From: CAMDTE01 sp034679985
GTDB taxonomy: Bacteria; Bacteroidota; Bacteroidia; Flavobacteriales; Schleiferiaceae
Length of the DNA stretch: 38,562 nt
NCBI GenBank assembly: GCA_034679985.1
Contig: JAXITR010000014.1
Span: 1 to 38,562, forward strand
Direction: 5' to 3'
The notes below the pieces were generated by a model that was not told where the DNA came from, did not search any database, and was given only the letters and a program-made list of their open reading frames with translations. The translations under genes were made by a program, and so were the position numbers. This document shows, piece by piece, positions 30,936 to 38,562 of the stretch (positions are counted from its first letter, which is position 1; the number at the start of each line of letters is the position of its first letter).

Positions 30936-32537
30936 ATGAAGAAAAACCTTCCCATCTTCCTCCTCACCGGCCTGTTTCTGCTCGTGTACACCGCCGTATT
31001 CGATTCCAAAATTGACTTGGGCGGGGACAACGCCGGCTACTACATTCTGGGAAAGGCCCTGAACACGGGCGCTGGCTACACAGACATCCATCTTCCGGAG
31101 CAGACTCCGGCCAACCATTTTCCGCCGGGCTACCCCGCCTTAATGGCCCTGTTTATGTTCGTGAGCGACTCCTTTGTGTTCCTAAAACTCATGAATGGAG
31201 CGCTCTTCTTGGCTACCGTTCTGTTGCTGTACAAGCTCTTTGAACGGACCGTCGGCAACACCACCGTGGCCTTCCTAGCGGCGGCCTTTGCCCTCCTCAA
31301 CGGCCACCTGCTGCGCAGCGCCACCATCATGATGAGCGAGGTACCGTTCCTGTTCTTCTCCGTGCTCGTGCTCCACGCCTTGGTGCGCTGGGAGCGGGAA
31401 GAGAAGCCCTTTTGGAAGTCGCCTGTGTTTTGGTCCCTGATCCTGCTGAGCGCCGTGAGTTACCACATCCGAACGGCCGGCATTGCGCTGGTAGGGGCCG
31501 TGGGCCTGTACCTCCTGTTCCAAAAGCGGTGGGTGCCTGCGGTGGCCTACGGCGCCGGCTTTTTGGCCCTTTGCCTGCCGTGGTACCTGCGCGGCAAAGC
31601 GTTGGGCGGCAACGGGTACCTGCAGCAGCTCGTGCGCGTCAATCCCTACCGTCCGGAAGAGGGTTTGTTGGACGCCAGCGGTTGGGTGGACCGCATTGTG
31701 GCCAACGCCTCCCGCTACCTGACCCAAGAGCTCCCCAACGGATTTTTTCCCGCCTACGAAGTTTCCTACCAAGAAGAGCAACTGGTTTCCTATCCCCTGT
31801 TGGGCCTGTTGTTGCTTGGCCTCACCGTGTGGGGCGCCGTCCGCATGCCCAAACTCCGTACGCTCTACGCCGGTTACCTCGCCTCCAGTGCGGTGATTTT
31901 CCTCCTGTGGCCCGACGTCTGGTTTGGAGTCCGCTTTTTGCAACCGCTGCTTCCCCTGGTGGGCTTCGCCGCCCTAGTGGGGGCGTGGGACCTCTTGCAG
32001 CGCGCCGCACAAAAATCCTCCATTGGGCTGCTGGCGCATCCGGCCGTACTGGCCCTGTTCCTGTTGCCCGCCTTCGGAAAAGCAACTACGGCAGAGGATC
32101 CCGTGAGCAACCATCCGTGCATTTTGGCGCAGGTGAAGTCCTCCAAAGAGCCGCACATCAGCAACTTCAACAACTACTTCAACCTGGGCAAGTACGTTCA
32201 GGAGAACACCCCTGCCGACGCGGTTATCTGCACCTACAAACCCGCACTTTTTTACCTCTACGCCAACCGTACGTGCACCAAATTTGACTCCAGCACGGAT
32301 CCGGACACGGTTCTGGCCGGCATGGAACGCTCCGGCGTCACCCACGTGGTCATCGATCAAATGGGGTACGCCAGCGTAGGCCGCTATTTGGTCCCGACGG
32401 TTCAGCAGCGCCCCGAACGGTTCCGCTTGGTGCTCACCCTGCCCAATCCGGACACCTACTTGCTGGAGCTTTTGCCGAAGTCAAGTGCACCTGTAGCGGC
32501 ACCCGGTGCGGACGGACCGGTGGCGGGGGGGAGGTAG
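30936..32537 (+). CDS. ArnT/PMT-like membrane glycosyltransferase (GT-C fold)
   Basis: A 533-aa polytopic protein, with about eleven hydrophobic segments in the first 390 residues. The first periplasmic loop after helix 1 has DLGGDNAGYYILGKAL, with the acidic pair and Tyr typical of GT-C enzymes of the ArnT/PMT class, which move a sugar from a polyprenyl phosphate donor to lipid or protein. HFPPGYPALMA follows, also typical of this group. The C-terminal 140 residues form a soluble extracytoplasmic domain, ending in a low-complexity Ala/Pro/Gly tail (SSAPVAAPGADGPVAGGR). Acceptor unknown. Its stop codon is directly adjacent to that of the convergent HTH gene, with no space for a separate terminator. 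Confidence 0.82.
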   Translation: MKKNLPIFLLTGLFLLVYTAVFDSKIDLGGDNAGYYILGKALNTGAGYTDIHLPEQTPANHFPPGYPALMALFMFVSDSFVFLKLMNGALFLATVLLLYKLFERTVGNTTVAFLAAAFALLNGHLLRSATIMMSEVPFLFFSVLVLHALVRWEREEKPFWKSPVFWSLILLSAVSYHIRTAGIALVGAVGLYLLFQKRWVPAVAYGAGFLALCLPWYLRGKALGGNGYLQQLVRVNPYRPEEGLLDASGWVDRIVANASRYLTQELPNGFFPAYEVSYQEEQLVSYPLLGLLLLGLTVWGAVRMPKLRTLYAGYLASSAVIFLLWPDVWFGVRFLQPLLPLVGFAALVGAWDLLQRAAQKSSIGLLAHPAVLALFLLPAFGKATTAEDPVSNHPCILAQVKSSKEPHISNFNNYFNLGKYVQENTPADAVICTYKPALFYLYANRTCTKFDSSTDPDTVLAGMERSGVTHVVIDQMGYASVGRYLVPTVQQRPERFRLVLTLPNPDTYLLELLPKSSAPVAAPGADGPVAGGR

Positions 32538-33002
32538 TCAGTCCCAAAGTTGCTTGGGTAGGGTAAACATCAACTCCTCCACCAAAGCCTCTACATCCGC
32601 TTTCTGACGTTCGTAGCCGGTGGATTGCTCCTCCAAAACCATGGTTTGGTGCGTCCGTTGGACTACGTTAATGGCCCATGCACGCGCGCGCTCCCGCACC
32701 AAGGATTCCAGAGAACCATTGTTTGGAACCAGCGCATAAACCAAGTGCAGGTTCATGGCCTGAGCAACCTCCCTCAATTTCTGAAGTTGGATGGTTCCTT
32801 CCGCCTCGCGGCGTTCCAGTTCCGACACACTTTGCTTTGAAATATTCAACTTTCTGCCCAGCTGCAGCAAGGACATTCCTATAGTTTTACGGACGGTACG
32901 AATCCATCCCTCCTGAGGCACGGAAAGGGTGTGCACAGGAAGGAAATTTTCCAATTGACGATCCAACTGTCGGATTCGAAGGGATTTGGTTTTTTGATCC
33001 AT
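32538..33002 (-). CDS. Mobile mystery protein A-like HTH regulator (orphan)
   Basis: A 154-aa protein that matches the layout I know for 'mobile mystery protein A': an N-terminal QLDRQLENF-like segment, QEGWIRTVRKTIGMSLLQLGRKLNISKQSVSEL (quoted as GWIRTVRKTIGMSLLQLG; an XRE-type HTH), then LHLVYALVPN, a helical region with RTHQTMVLEEQ, and the ending LPKQLWD. In other genomes it lies next to mobile mystery protein B, a Fic-domain protein, and the pair behaves like a mobile toxin-antitoxin-like unit. No Fic gene is present here. The ATG at 33002 is chosen over a GTG 9 bases upstream. The promoter carries an 11-bp inverted repeat. Confidence 0.82.
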   Translation of the reverse strand: MDQKTKSLRIRQLDRQLENFLPVHTLSVPQEGWIRTVRKTIGMSLLQLGRKLNISKQSVSELERREAEGTIQLQKLREVAQAMNLHLVYALVPNNGSLESLVRERARAWAINVVQRTHQTMVLEEQSTGYERQKADVEALVEELMFTLPKQLWD

Positions 33003-33020
33003 GACGTTCACTATTCAAAT

Positions 33021-33028
33021 CAAAAGTA
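33021..33028 (-). promoter_or_regulatory. TAnnTTTG -7 promoter box for the HTH gene
   Basis: TACTTTTG on the minus strand, 18 nt before the ATG at 33002. A TTG about 25 nt further upstream may be the -33 element. Confidence 0.6.
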
Positions 33029-33032
33029 AGGA

Positions 33033-33069
33033 TAAAGATTGACATTACACAACATTAAGTCAATCTTTA
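33033..33069. promoter_or_regulatory. 11-bp inverted repeat, probable operator of the HTH gene
   Basis: TAAAGATTGAC (33033-33043) and GTCAATCTTTA (33059-33069) form a perfect inverted repeat with a 15-bp spacer (26 bp between centres). It lies right behind the -7 box, in the -33 region, where a bound dimer would block RNA polymerase. Autoregulation by the HTH protein is inferred. Confidence 0.6.
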
Positions 33070-33113
33070 AGCTGACAAACGAATGTAAACATTTGGCGCA
33101 AATATGCGTAAAG

Positions 33114-33158
33114 AGAAAACCCTCCAAAGCAAGCATCGCTTGCTTTGGAGGGTTATTT
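33114..33158 (-). terminator. Long hairpin terminator after the M43 protease gene
   Basis: A perfect 17-bp stem (AACCCTCCAAAGCAAGC with its complement) and 3-nt loop. On the minus strand it is followed by TTTTCTCTTT and on the plus strand by ATTTTG, so it may work in both directions. Confidence 0.8.
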
Positions 33159-33193
33159 TGATCGTCGCCTGGATGCTTAGGCTTTCCGATGCA

Positions 33194-35278
33194 TCACTCC
33201 TTCACCCACCGAACCGCAGCATCCCCCCGTCGGAAGATGTAGAGGCCGGCCGGCCAACCGAAGGTGGCCACGTCCATAAATTCTTCCCGGCCGGCTGGCG
33301 CGGTCCACACCGTGCGTCCGGTCCAATCCGTGGCCGTCCAATCGTGGGCGCCGCCCAATGCGGGGGCGGCGCTCAGGCGCACTCGGTCCGTGCCGGGGTT
33401 GGGGAAGGCGCGCAGCGCCTGGGCCTCGTCGGCTTCGTCCAAACCCACTTTGTAGGACAAACGAATGTCGTCCAAGTAGAGGTTGTTGCCGCCGCCGTTG
33501 ATGCTTTCAAAGCGCACCATGATTTCGGGGGCTGTGGCGGCGCCAGCAGACAAGACCACAGACAATTCCTTCCAGTCCGACGCCTGCGGAACGTAGCCTA
33601 CGGTGGGGAATAGGTTGGCGGTGGAGTTCAGTTGGAAGGTGGTGATCAGGCGTTCCAAAGTCCAGGTTTTGCCGCAGTCGCGGCTGGTGAAAATGCGCAA
33701 TTGGTCCGTGTTGTTGGCCAGTTTTTTGGCGAAGGCCACCCAGAACTTCAGGGTGAGCGTGCCGGTGCCGCCCGTGGCCACGGGTGCCGAGGTCAGGAAA
33801 TCGCCGCCGCCCGGGGCTTTTACGTCAAAGTGCCGGATGCGGACGGATTTGGAACCGGTGTGTGCCGCGGCTGAGGTGCTTTCCCAGCCGATGTTGTCGC
33901 CGCTTTCGTCCACGGTCCACTGCATGTTGGGCAAGGAGTTTTCCAGCGTCCAGCTGGGGGAGGCTACTGCGGGAGGGGTGGCGGGGTGTACCGTGAGGTA
34001 GGCATCGCGGGTCACGGTGGAGGAACCGTCGGGGTTGCTGACGTTCAATTCCACCTTGTAGCGGCCCGGTTGCGTGAATTTGATTTTGGGGCTGGGGGTC
34101 AGGAGGTGGAACTGGTTGTTCTGGTAGGCGTCCATGATGGTCCAGTGGTAGAACAGGGGCTTGTAGCCAATGGCCAGTTGCGTGAACTGTACGGAGTCGC
34201 CCGCACATACGGTGCGTGTGTTGGAGGTCCATTCAGAAACCGGTATGCAGGTGGGCAGGGGGACGGTGGCGCCAGTGGCCACCAAGTTGGACGGAGACGT
34301 GAGGGAGCCGCGCAGGTTGAAGGAGTTCAAAACGGCCCAGGCGCGCGAACGTTGGTCCAACGTGAAGGTGTTCATGCAGTTGTCGTCCGAATAGTCCATG
34401 TAGTTTTCCAGCATGTCCGGGAGGTCCGGAACGTCGTTGGTGCAGGTATTTTGGTTTTTGTTGCAACCGTCGGATGCGCTGATGACCGGGGGGGTGTCTG
34501 CGCACTGATCTCCTTGGCCGCAACCGCCTTGAAACGTGTGGTATAGATTAAAATAGTGCCCAGCTTCGTGGGTGAGCGTGCGTCCGTTGCTCACGGCGGT
34601 GCCCATTCCGCCCACTTGGTCGTGCCGAATGACAATCCCGTCTTGCGTACCGGGAAGGCCGTTGTACGGGAACGCTGCGTAGCCCAGTACAATTACGTTC
34701 GGTTGGGTGCCGGCGAGGTCAATGTCCCGCACCACCCAAATGTTGAGGTACTTTTTGTTGTCCCAGCCCACAACGCTTTTCACGTTGTTGTTGGCCGCCA
34801 GGGTGAGGGGCGTTTGCGTGCGCGTGATGCCGTTGGTGCACTTGCCGGTGGGGTCAACCTTGGCCCGAACGAACTCAATGTTCAGGTCTGCGGCGCGGGC
34901 GGTAAAGATGGAGCGCAACTGTCCGGCATCGCTGTTCAGGCGTCGGAAATCCTTGTTCAAACGAATCAGGGCATCGTTGATTTGCGCCTCGGAAATGTTG
35001 TCCGTCTGGTCGTAGTACATCACGTGGAACACCACGGGAATGGTGTAGGTGGCCTCCGGAGTGTACTGGTCCAGCCCCGGGTTGTTCTGAATCCACTGCG
35101 CTAGTACGGCGTCTGTGCGGGCCCGACGGTCCTCAAAACCGGCCAATCCTGCGTGGTACTCGTCCGTGCCGCAGCGGTAGACGGTTTGCGCCTGCAGGTG
35201 CAAGGATGCCGTGCAGAACAATACAATCGGAGCCATCCGACGGACGGACGCTCTAAAGAAGGAGTAGTATGGAACCAT
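33194..35278 (-). CDS. Secreted M43 (pappalysin/cytophagalysin-like) zinc metalloprotease with T9SS sorting domain
   Basis: A 694-aa exported protease. Order: signal peptide (residues 1-31, MAPIVLFCTASLHLQAQ is its core), M43 catalytic domain (about 70-320) with zinc motif HEAGHYFNLYH (HExxHxxxxxH) and Met-turn NYMDYSDD, several Cys pairs, a PKD-like domain (about 360-430, SPKIKFTQPGRYKVELNVSN), a jelly-roll-like domain (about 440-600, NLYLDDIRLSY) and a C-terminal type A T9SS sorting domain (FPNPGTDRVRLS to GLYIFRRGDAAVRWVKE). The protein should therefore cross the outer membrane by the type IX system and be anchored or released at the surface. I choose the ATG at 35278; a TTG upstream is unlikely. 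Promoter uncertain (TATCTTCT, 3 bases before). Confidence 0.92.
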   Translation of the reverse strand: MVPYYSFFRASVRRMAPIVLFCTASLHLQAQTVYRCGTDEYHAGLAGFEDRRARTDAVLAQWIQNNPGLDQYTPEATYTIPVVFHVMYYDQTDNISEAQINDALIRLNKDFRRLNSDAGQLRSIFTARAADLNIEFVRAKVDPTGKCTNGITRTQTPLTLAANNNVKSVVGWDNKKYLNIWVVRDIDLAGTQPNVIVLGYAAFPYNGLPGTQDGIVIRHDQVGGMGTAVSNGRTLTHEAGHYFNLYHTFQGGCGQGDQCADTPPVISASDGCNKNQNTCTNDVPDLPDMLENYMDYSDDNCMNTFTLDQRSRAWAVLNSFNLRGSLTSPSNLVATGATVPLPTCIPVSEWTSNTRTVCAGDSVQFTQLAIGYKPLFYHWTIMDAYQNNQFHLLTPSPKIKFTQPGRYKVELNVSNPDGSSTVTRDAYLTVHPATPPAVASPSWTLENSLPNMQWTVDESGDNIGWESTSAAAHTGSKSVRIRHFDVKAPGGGDFLTSAPVATGGTGTLTLKFWVAFAKKLANNTDQLRIFTSRDCGKTWTLERLITTFQLNSTANLFPTVGYVPQASDWKELSVVLSAGAATAPEIMVRFESINGGGNNLYLDDIRLSYKVGLDEADEAQALRAFPNPGTDRVRLSAAPALGGAHDWTATDWTGRTVWTAPAGREEFMDVATFGWPAGLYIFRRGDAAVRWVKE

Positions 35279-35554
35279 TGTAGAAGATAATCGAGCAGGA
35301 GCGATCAAAGACAATAGAATGGGGATTTCGCTTCACTAAAAGAGGAGACCGAAGGTAGGCATCAAAAGGCATACCGACGCCAGGAGCGCTTAGCCGCGCG
35401 CGCTTTTTACCCCCAAAAAACCCTGCAAAACCGCGATAAACGCAAAAGGCGAACCGTCGACCCGCACCCTTTTGCATTTTTTGCACCATGAGGTGTTGGT
35501 AAATCCCAAAAAATCTCCGTATCTTCGCAGCCCCATAAAAAGACCCATAACACA
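35279..35554. other. Intergenic region upstream of rplM
   Basis: About 276 bp between the divergent M43 protease and rplM genes. Apart from the rplM promoter box near its right end and a possible protease promoter at its left end, I see no gene, tRNA or strong hairpin. Sequences near 35400 (CGCGCGC) and 35466-35485 (CCCTTTTGCATTTTTTGC) are not assigned. Confidence 0.5.
35520..35527 (+). promoter_or_regulatory. Probable -7 box for the rplM operon
   Basis: TATCTTCG (TAnnTTCG) lies 27 nt before the GTG start of rplM, with a TTG about 22-25 bp upstream as a possible -33 element. Confidence 0.55.
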
Positions 35555-36010
35555 GTGGACGCGTTAAGCTATAAGACTCTATCCGCCAATAAGGCGACGG
35601 TCACGAAAAATTGGCTCGTGGTGGATGCCGAAGGTCAAACCTTGGGACGCATGTCGTCGCAAGTGGCCAAACTCATCCGCGGCAAGCACAAGCCCTCCTA
35701 CACTCCGCACGTAAATTGCGGCGATCACGTCATCATCATCAACGCAGACAAGATTGCTTTGTCCGGCGAAAAGATGGACGACAAGAAATACGTTCGCTAC
35801 ACGGGCTACCCCGGTGGTCAGCGTTTTTCTACGCCAGCGAGCGAAATGAAGCGCAAGCCCACGCGTGTTGTAGAGGAAGCGGTTCGCGGCATGTTGCCGA
35901 AGAATCGTTTGGGACGTGCTATGTTCAACTGCTTGCATGTATTTGCAGGTGCTGAGCACACCCACCAAGCACAAACGCCTACTGTTGTCAACCTGAACGA
36001 AATTTTCTAA
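35555..36010 (+). CDS. rplM: 50S ribosomal protein L13
   Basis: An essential early-assembling 50S protein. The 151-aa product starts MDALSYKTLSANKATV, as Bacteroidota L13 proteins do, which supports the GTG start at 35555. Family motifs: WLVVDAEGQTLGRMSSQVAK, GDHVIIINADKI, KYVRYTGYPGG and VRGMLPKNRLGR. Length is typical. rpsI follows after 3 bases, giving the usual rplM-rpsI pair. Confidence 0.97.
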   Translation: MDALSYKTLSANKATVTKNWLVVDAEGQTLGRMSSQVAKLIRGKHKPSYTPHVNCGDHVIIINADKIALSGEKMDDKKYVRYTGYPGGQRFSTPASEMKRKPTRVVEEAVRGMLPKNRLGRAMFNCLHVFAGAEHTHQAQTPTVVNLNEIF

Positions 36011-36013
36011 GCG

Positions 36014-36400
36014 ATGTCTCAAACGCACGCCATCGGTCGCCGCAAGACCTCTGTTGCTCGAGTTTACATTAAGCCCGGCACCGGAACAGTTACCATCAAC
36101 CACCGCGACCTGAAGAACTACTTCGGAACTGCAGCTCTGCAGTACAAAGTATTGCAGCCTTTCGCTTTGACTAATTTGGTGGACCAATACGACGTGAAGG
36201 TGAACGTTGAGGGCGGTGGCATCACCGGCCAAGCCGAAGCCATCCGCATGGCCATCAGCCGTTGCTTGGTTTCCATCAACAGCGAGAATCGCCCGATGCT
36301 CAAGCCAGAAGGCTTGCTCACTCGCGACCCGCGCATGGTGGAACGCAAGAAGTTCGGTCAGAAGAAGGCCCGCAAGCGCTTCCAGTTCTCCAAGCGTTAA
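36014..36400 (+). CDS. rpsI: 30S ribosomal protein S9
   Basis: S9 lies at the P site of the 30S subunit, where its basic C-terminus touches the tRNA anticodon arm. The 128-aa protein has AIGRRKTSVARVYIKPGTG at the start, GGGITGQAEAIRMAISR in the middle and the C-terminal KKARKRFQFSKR, matching the family (the terminal Lys-Arg is conserved). It is second in the operon, and a hairpin with a T run follows before rpsB. Confidence 0.97.
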   Translation: MSQTHAIGRRKTSVARVYIKPGTGTVTINHRDLKNYFGTAALQYKVLQPFALTNLVDQYDVKVNVEGGGITGQAEAIRMAISRCLVSINSENRPMLKPEGLLTRDPRMVERKKFGQKKARKRFQFSKR

Positions 36401-36435
36401 TCGACCTCTTTTTTTATCGGTTTGTTTAGTATCCA

Positions 36436-36484
36436 AACCGGTGCGACTCGGAGCTTGCTCCGGCTACCCATCGGTTGTTTTTTG
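36436..36484 (+). terminator. Possible terminator or attenuator between rpsI and rpsB
   Basis: An outer stem (AACCGGTG with CATCGGTT) encloses an inner stem (CGGAGC, TT, GCTCCG), followed by TTGTTTTTT. It ends 20 bases before rpsB. Since no clear rpsB promoter is seen, it may regulate read-through rather than end transcription fully. Confidence 0.55.
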
Positions 36485-36504
36485 TGAATGTAAACCCAAT
36501 ACCC

Positions 36505-37257
36505 ATGGCCCAAACGCCAGACATCCAAACGCTGCTTGACGCAGGCGTACACTTTGGTCACCTGACCCGCAAGTGGAATCCGCACATGGCTCCCTACATC
36601 TTCATGGAGCGCAACGGAATCCACATCCTGGATTTGAACAAGACGCAGCGCAAATTGGCGGAAGCCACGGACGCCATGGCGAAAATCGCCGGCAGCGGTC
36701 GCAAAATTTTGTTTGTTGCCACCAAGAAGCAAGCCAAAGAAACCGTTTCCGAAACGGCCAAGGCTTTGAACATGCCCTACATCACCGAGCGCTGGCCCGG
36801 CGGTATGTTGACCAACTTCGTAACCATCCGCAAGGCCATCAAGAAGATGACCAACATCGACAAGATGAAAGCAGACGGTACGTTCAACACCCTTTCCAAG
36901 CGCGAGCGCTTGCAAGTGGATCGTCAACGCGCCAAACTGGAGAAGAACTTGGGTTCCATCGCGGACATGAGCCGTCTTCCCGCTGCTTTGTTCATTGTTG
37001 ACGTAATGCGCGAGCACATCGCCGTTGCTGAAGCACGCAACTTGGGCATCCCCGTGTTTGCGATGGTGGACACCAATAGCAACCCGCACTTGGTTGATTT
37101 TGTAATCCCGTCCAACGACGACGCTACCAAGTCCATCTCTTTGATCATGGAGACCGTAAGTTCCGGCATTCGTGAGGCCCTCTCCAACCGCAAGGAAGAA
37201 AAGGAAAAGTCTGGCAACGATAAGTTGGCCAAGAAGACCGCCCAATCTGCGGAATAA
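36505..37257 (+). CDS. rpsB: 30S ribosomal protein S2
   Basis: S2 joins the 30S subunit late and helps recruit S1-type functions. The 250-aa protein has the S2 signatures LLDAGVHFGHLTRKWNP near the start, ERNGIHILDLNKT, FVATKKQAKE, ITERWPGGMLTNF and IPVFAMVDTNSNPHLVDFVIP (key part VFAMVDTNSNP). The C-terminus is Lys/Glu-rich. The ATG at 36505 (MAQTPDIQ) is chosen; a frame extension upstream runs into the hairpin T-tract. A terminator-like hairpin separates it from tsf. Confidence 0.97.
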   Translation: MAQTPDIQTLLDAGVHFGHLTRKWNPHMAPYIFMERNGIHILDLNKTQRKLAEATDAMAKIAGSGRKILFVATKKQAKETVSETAKALNMPYITERWPGGMLTNFVTIRKAIKKMTNIDKMKADGTFNTLSKRERLQVDRQRAKLEKNLGSIADMSRLPAALFIVDVMREHIAVAEARNLGIPVFAMVDTNSNPHLVDFVIPSNDDATKSISLIMETVSSGIREALSNRKEEKEKSGNDKLAKKTAQSAE

Positions 37258-37269
37258 CGCAATCGTAAT

Positions 37270-37298
37270 GGCGCGGCCCCAGGGCCGCGCCTATTTTT
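37270..37298 (+). terminator. Terminator-like hairpin between rpsB and tsf
   Basis: GGCGCGGCC, loop CCAG, GGCCGCGCC, then TATTTTTA. It starts 12 bases after the rpsB stop. A TAAATTCA at 37360-37367, 7 nt before the tsf ATG, may then restart transcription. Confidence 0.7.
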
Positions 37299-37374
37299 AC
37301 CGCCTGTACCAACGGACCTCCGGAATCGGTACGGCACGCCACAAAAGTCAAATCCGAATTAAATTCAAAACGCC

Positions 37375-38196
37375 ATGGCCATTACCGCTGCCGACGTAAA
37401 CAAGCTGCGCCAAATCACGGGTGCAGGCATGATGGACTGCAAAAACGCTTTGGTCGAAGCCAACGGAGACTTCGAACAAGCCATTGACAACTTGCGCAAA
37501 AAGGGTCAGAAGATCGCTGCCAAGCGCGCCGATCGCGACGCCACCGAAGGTGCTGTGATCGCCAAAGCCAACGGTGATTCTACCCGCGGTGTGGTTATCT
37601 CTTTGAACTGCGAGACCGACTTCGTTGCCAAGAACGACACCTTCGTTGCTTTGGCCAACCAATTGGCCGATACGGTCTTGGCTGGTTTTCCCGCTACAAA
37701 AGAAGATTTGTTGGCCCTTTCGTTTGAAAACGGAACCATCGCCGATAAGTTGACCGAGCAGACCGGTGTCATCGGTGAGAAGATTGAGATCGCTTTCTAC
37801 GAGCGCTTGGAAGGAGCCTTCGTTGCTACCTACATCCACTCCAACAACAAATTGGCCACGGCCGTTGTGTTGACGGCTGCTGCCCCTGAGGCGGGCCGCG
37901 ACGTAGCCATGCAAGCCGCCGCCATGAATCCTGTATCCTTGAACAAGGACAGCGTACCGGCTGAGGTTTTGGAGCGCGAATTGGAGATCGCCCGCGAGCA
38001 AATCCGTCAAGAGGGCAAGCCCGAGGAGATGGTGGAGAAAATTGCTCAAGGCAAATTGAACAAGTTCTTCAAGGAGAGCACTTTGGTGGAGCAAGAGTTC
38101 ATCAAGGACAGCAAAATGACCGTTGCCCAGTACTTGGACAGCGTACAGAAAGGCCTGGCCGTGGTGGATTTCCGCCGCGTAGGTTTGGGTATTTAA
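37375..38196 (+). CDS. tsf: Elongation factor Ts
   Basis: EF-Ts exchanges GDP for GTP on EF-Tu. The 273-aa protein shows the N-terminal UBA-like domain with VNKLRQITGAGMMDCKNAL, the core motif CETDFVAKND, and the C-terminal signature region VAQYL. Length is normal for the family. It follows rpsB as in most bacteria. A strong terminator lies downstream. Confidence 0.97.
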   Translation: MAITAADVNKLRQITGAGMMDCKNALVEANGDFEQAIDNLRKKGQKIAAKRADRDATEGAVIAKANGDSTRGVVISLNCETDFVAKNDTFVALANQLADTVLAGFPATKEDLLALSFENGTIADKLTEQTGVIGEKIEIAFYERLEGAFVATYIHSNNKLATAVVLTAAAPEAGRDVAMQAAAMNPVSLNKDSVPAEVLERELEIAREQIRQEGKPEEMVEKIAQGKLNKFFKESTLVEQEFIKDSKMTVAQYLDSVQKGLAVVDFRRVGLGI

Positions 38197-38222
38197 TCCC
38201 AAACAATACCGAGAATGAATCG

Positions 38223-38250
38223 AAGGGGCCCCAGCGGGGCCCCTTTTTTT
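38223..38250 (+). terminator. Intrinsic terminator after tsf
   Basis: AAGGGGCCCC, loop AGC, GGGGCCCC and seven T, 27 bases after the tsf stop. Confidence 0.9.
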
Positions 38251-38313
38251 GTGCTCGTTCGTTTTTGTTTCTTTTGAGTGAACATACTCCATTCAGAAGC
38301 CGTTGGGTCAACG

Positions 38314-38321
38314 TATCTTTG
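38314..38321 (+). promoter_or_regulatory. TAnnTTTG -7 promoter box for pyrH
   Basis: TATCTTTG ends 7 nt before the ATG at 38329. Confidence 0.65.
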
Positions 38322-38328
38322 ATCTTTG

Positions 38329-38562
38329 ATGAAGTACAAGCGAATTCTCCTCAAGCTCAGCGGCGAAGCGCTGATGGGCACCCAGTCCTACGGCATTGAG
38401 CCGGCACAACTGCAAACGTATGCCCGCGAAATCAAGGCGGTAGTGGAATTGGGAGTGCAAGTAGGCATCGTCATTGGCGGTGGCAATATTTTCCGCGGTA
38501 TGGAAGGTGCCGGAAAGGGCATGGACCGCGTGCAAGCAGACTACATGGGCATGTTGGCCACC
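38329..38562 (+). CDS. pyrH: UMP kinase (3' partial)
   Basis: UMP kinase makes UDP from UMP and ATP in pyrimidine nucleotide synthesis. The window ends after 78 codons. The visible part has YKRILLKLSGEALMG at the start and VGIVIGGGNIFRG, both characteristic of the amino-acid-kinase-type bacterial UMP kinase, then the following MDRVQADYMGMLAT, which begins the UMP-binding part. It completes the rpsB-tsf-pyrH order. It has its own promoter box after the tsf terminator. Confidence 0.95.
   Translation, partial: MKYKRILLKLSGEALMGTQSYGIEPAQLQTYAREIKAVVELGVQVGIVIGGGNIFRGMEGAGKGMDRVQADYMGMLAT

Overview
The window comes from a GC-rich member of the Bacteroidota, most likely in or near Flavobacteriales. 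The evidence is: paired ExbD/TolR genes after a short membrane protein, the gene order rplM-rpsI-rpsB-tsf-pyrH, a secreted M43 protease with a type IX secretion (T9SS) C-terminal sorting domain, TonB-dependent receptors (one with a carboxypeptidase-regulatory-like domain), almost no Shine-Dalgarno sites, and many copies of the Bacteroidota promoter box TAnnTTTG. Genus and species cannot be told from this sequence. It reads as ordinary chromosome. There is no CRISPR array, insertion sequence, prophage or integrase.

Layout. 1-1289: end of an ExbB/TolQ-type energy-transduction operon (short membrane protein, two ExbD proteins). 1408-7352: housekeeping genes, namely a CPBP protease, dusB, an FtsX/LolC-type permease behind rbfA, an MsbA-like ABC exporter broken by one extra base, and methylmalonyl-CoA epimerase. 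7466-13996: a very large Asp-box (VPS10/sialidase-like) secreted protein, a secreted protein of unknown function, an AraC-family regulator facing a small membrane protein, a lipoprotein, a CAT-anticodon tRNA and an orphan OmpA domain. 14112-17932: a DEAD-box helicase, a DUF4153 membrane protein and a 4-TM protein. 18068-23137: a TonB receptor; a His-rich small exported protein with a second TonB receptor that looks metal-related; tRNA-Val. 23234-25583: an HTH regulator divergent from a CsgG-like/beta-barrel protein. 25684-30790: a sulfate uptake and activation operon (SLC13 permease, cysC, cysD, cysN, DUF1801). 30936-35278: an ArnT-like glycosyltransferase, an orphan 'mobile mystery protein A' regulator and the T9SS-exported M43 protease. 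35555 to the end: rplM, rpsI, rpsB, tsf and the start of pyrH.

How the parts work together. SLC13 would import sulfate, CysDN would make APS and CysC would make PAPS; no reductase is nearby, so PAPS may feed sulfation. The ExbD pair belongs to the proton-driven motor that powers TonB receptors like the two encoded here. rplM to pyrH is a translation block broken up by hairpins.

The most striking signal is regulatory. A TACCTTTG-like box lies only 4-11 nt before the start codon of many genes on both strands, which implies that much of this genome is transcribed as leaderless or nearly leaderless mRNA. Other items worth a second look are an orphan mobile-mystery antitoxin-like gene with an 11-bp inverted repeat at its promoter, a 15-codon ORF with the same promoter geometry ahead of the His-rich protein/TonB pair, 13-bp direct repeats at 23-bp spacing next to the AraC gene, and the single-base frameshift in the ABC exporter.
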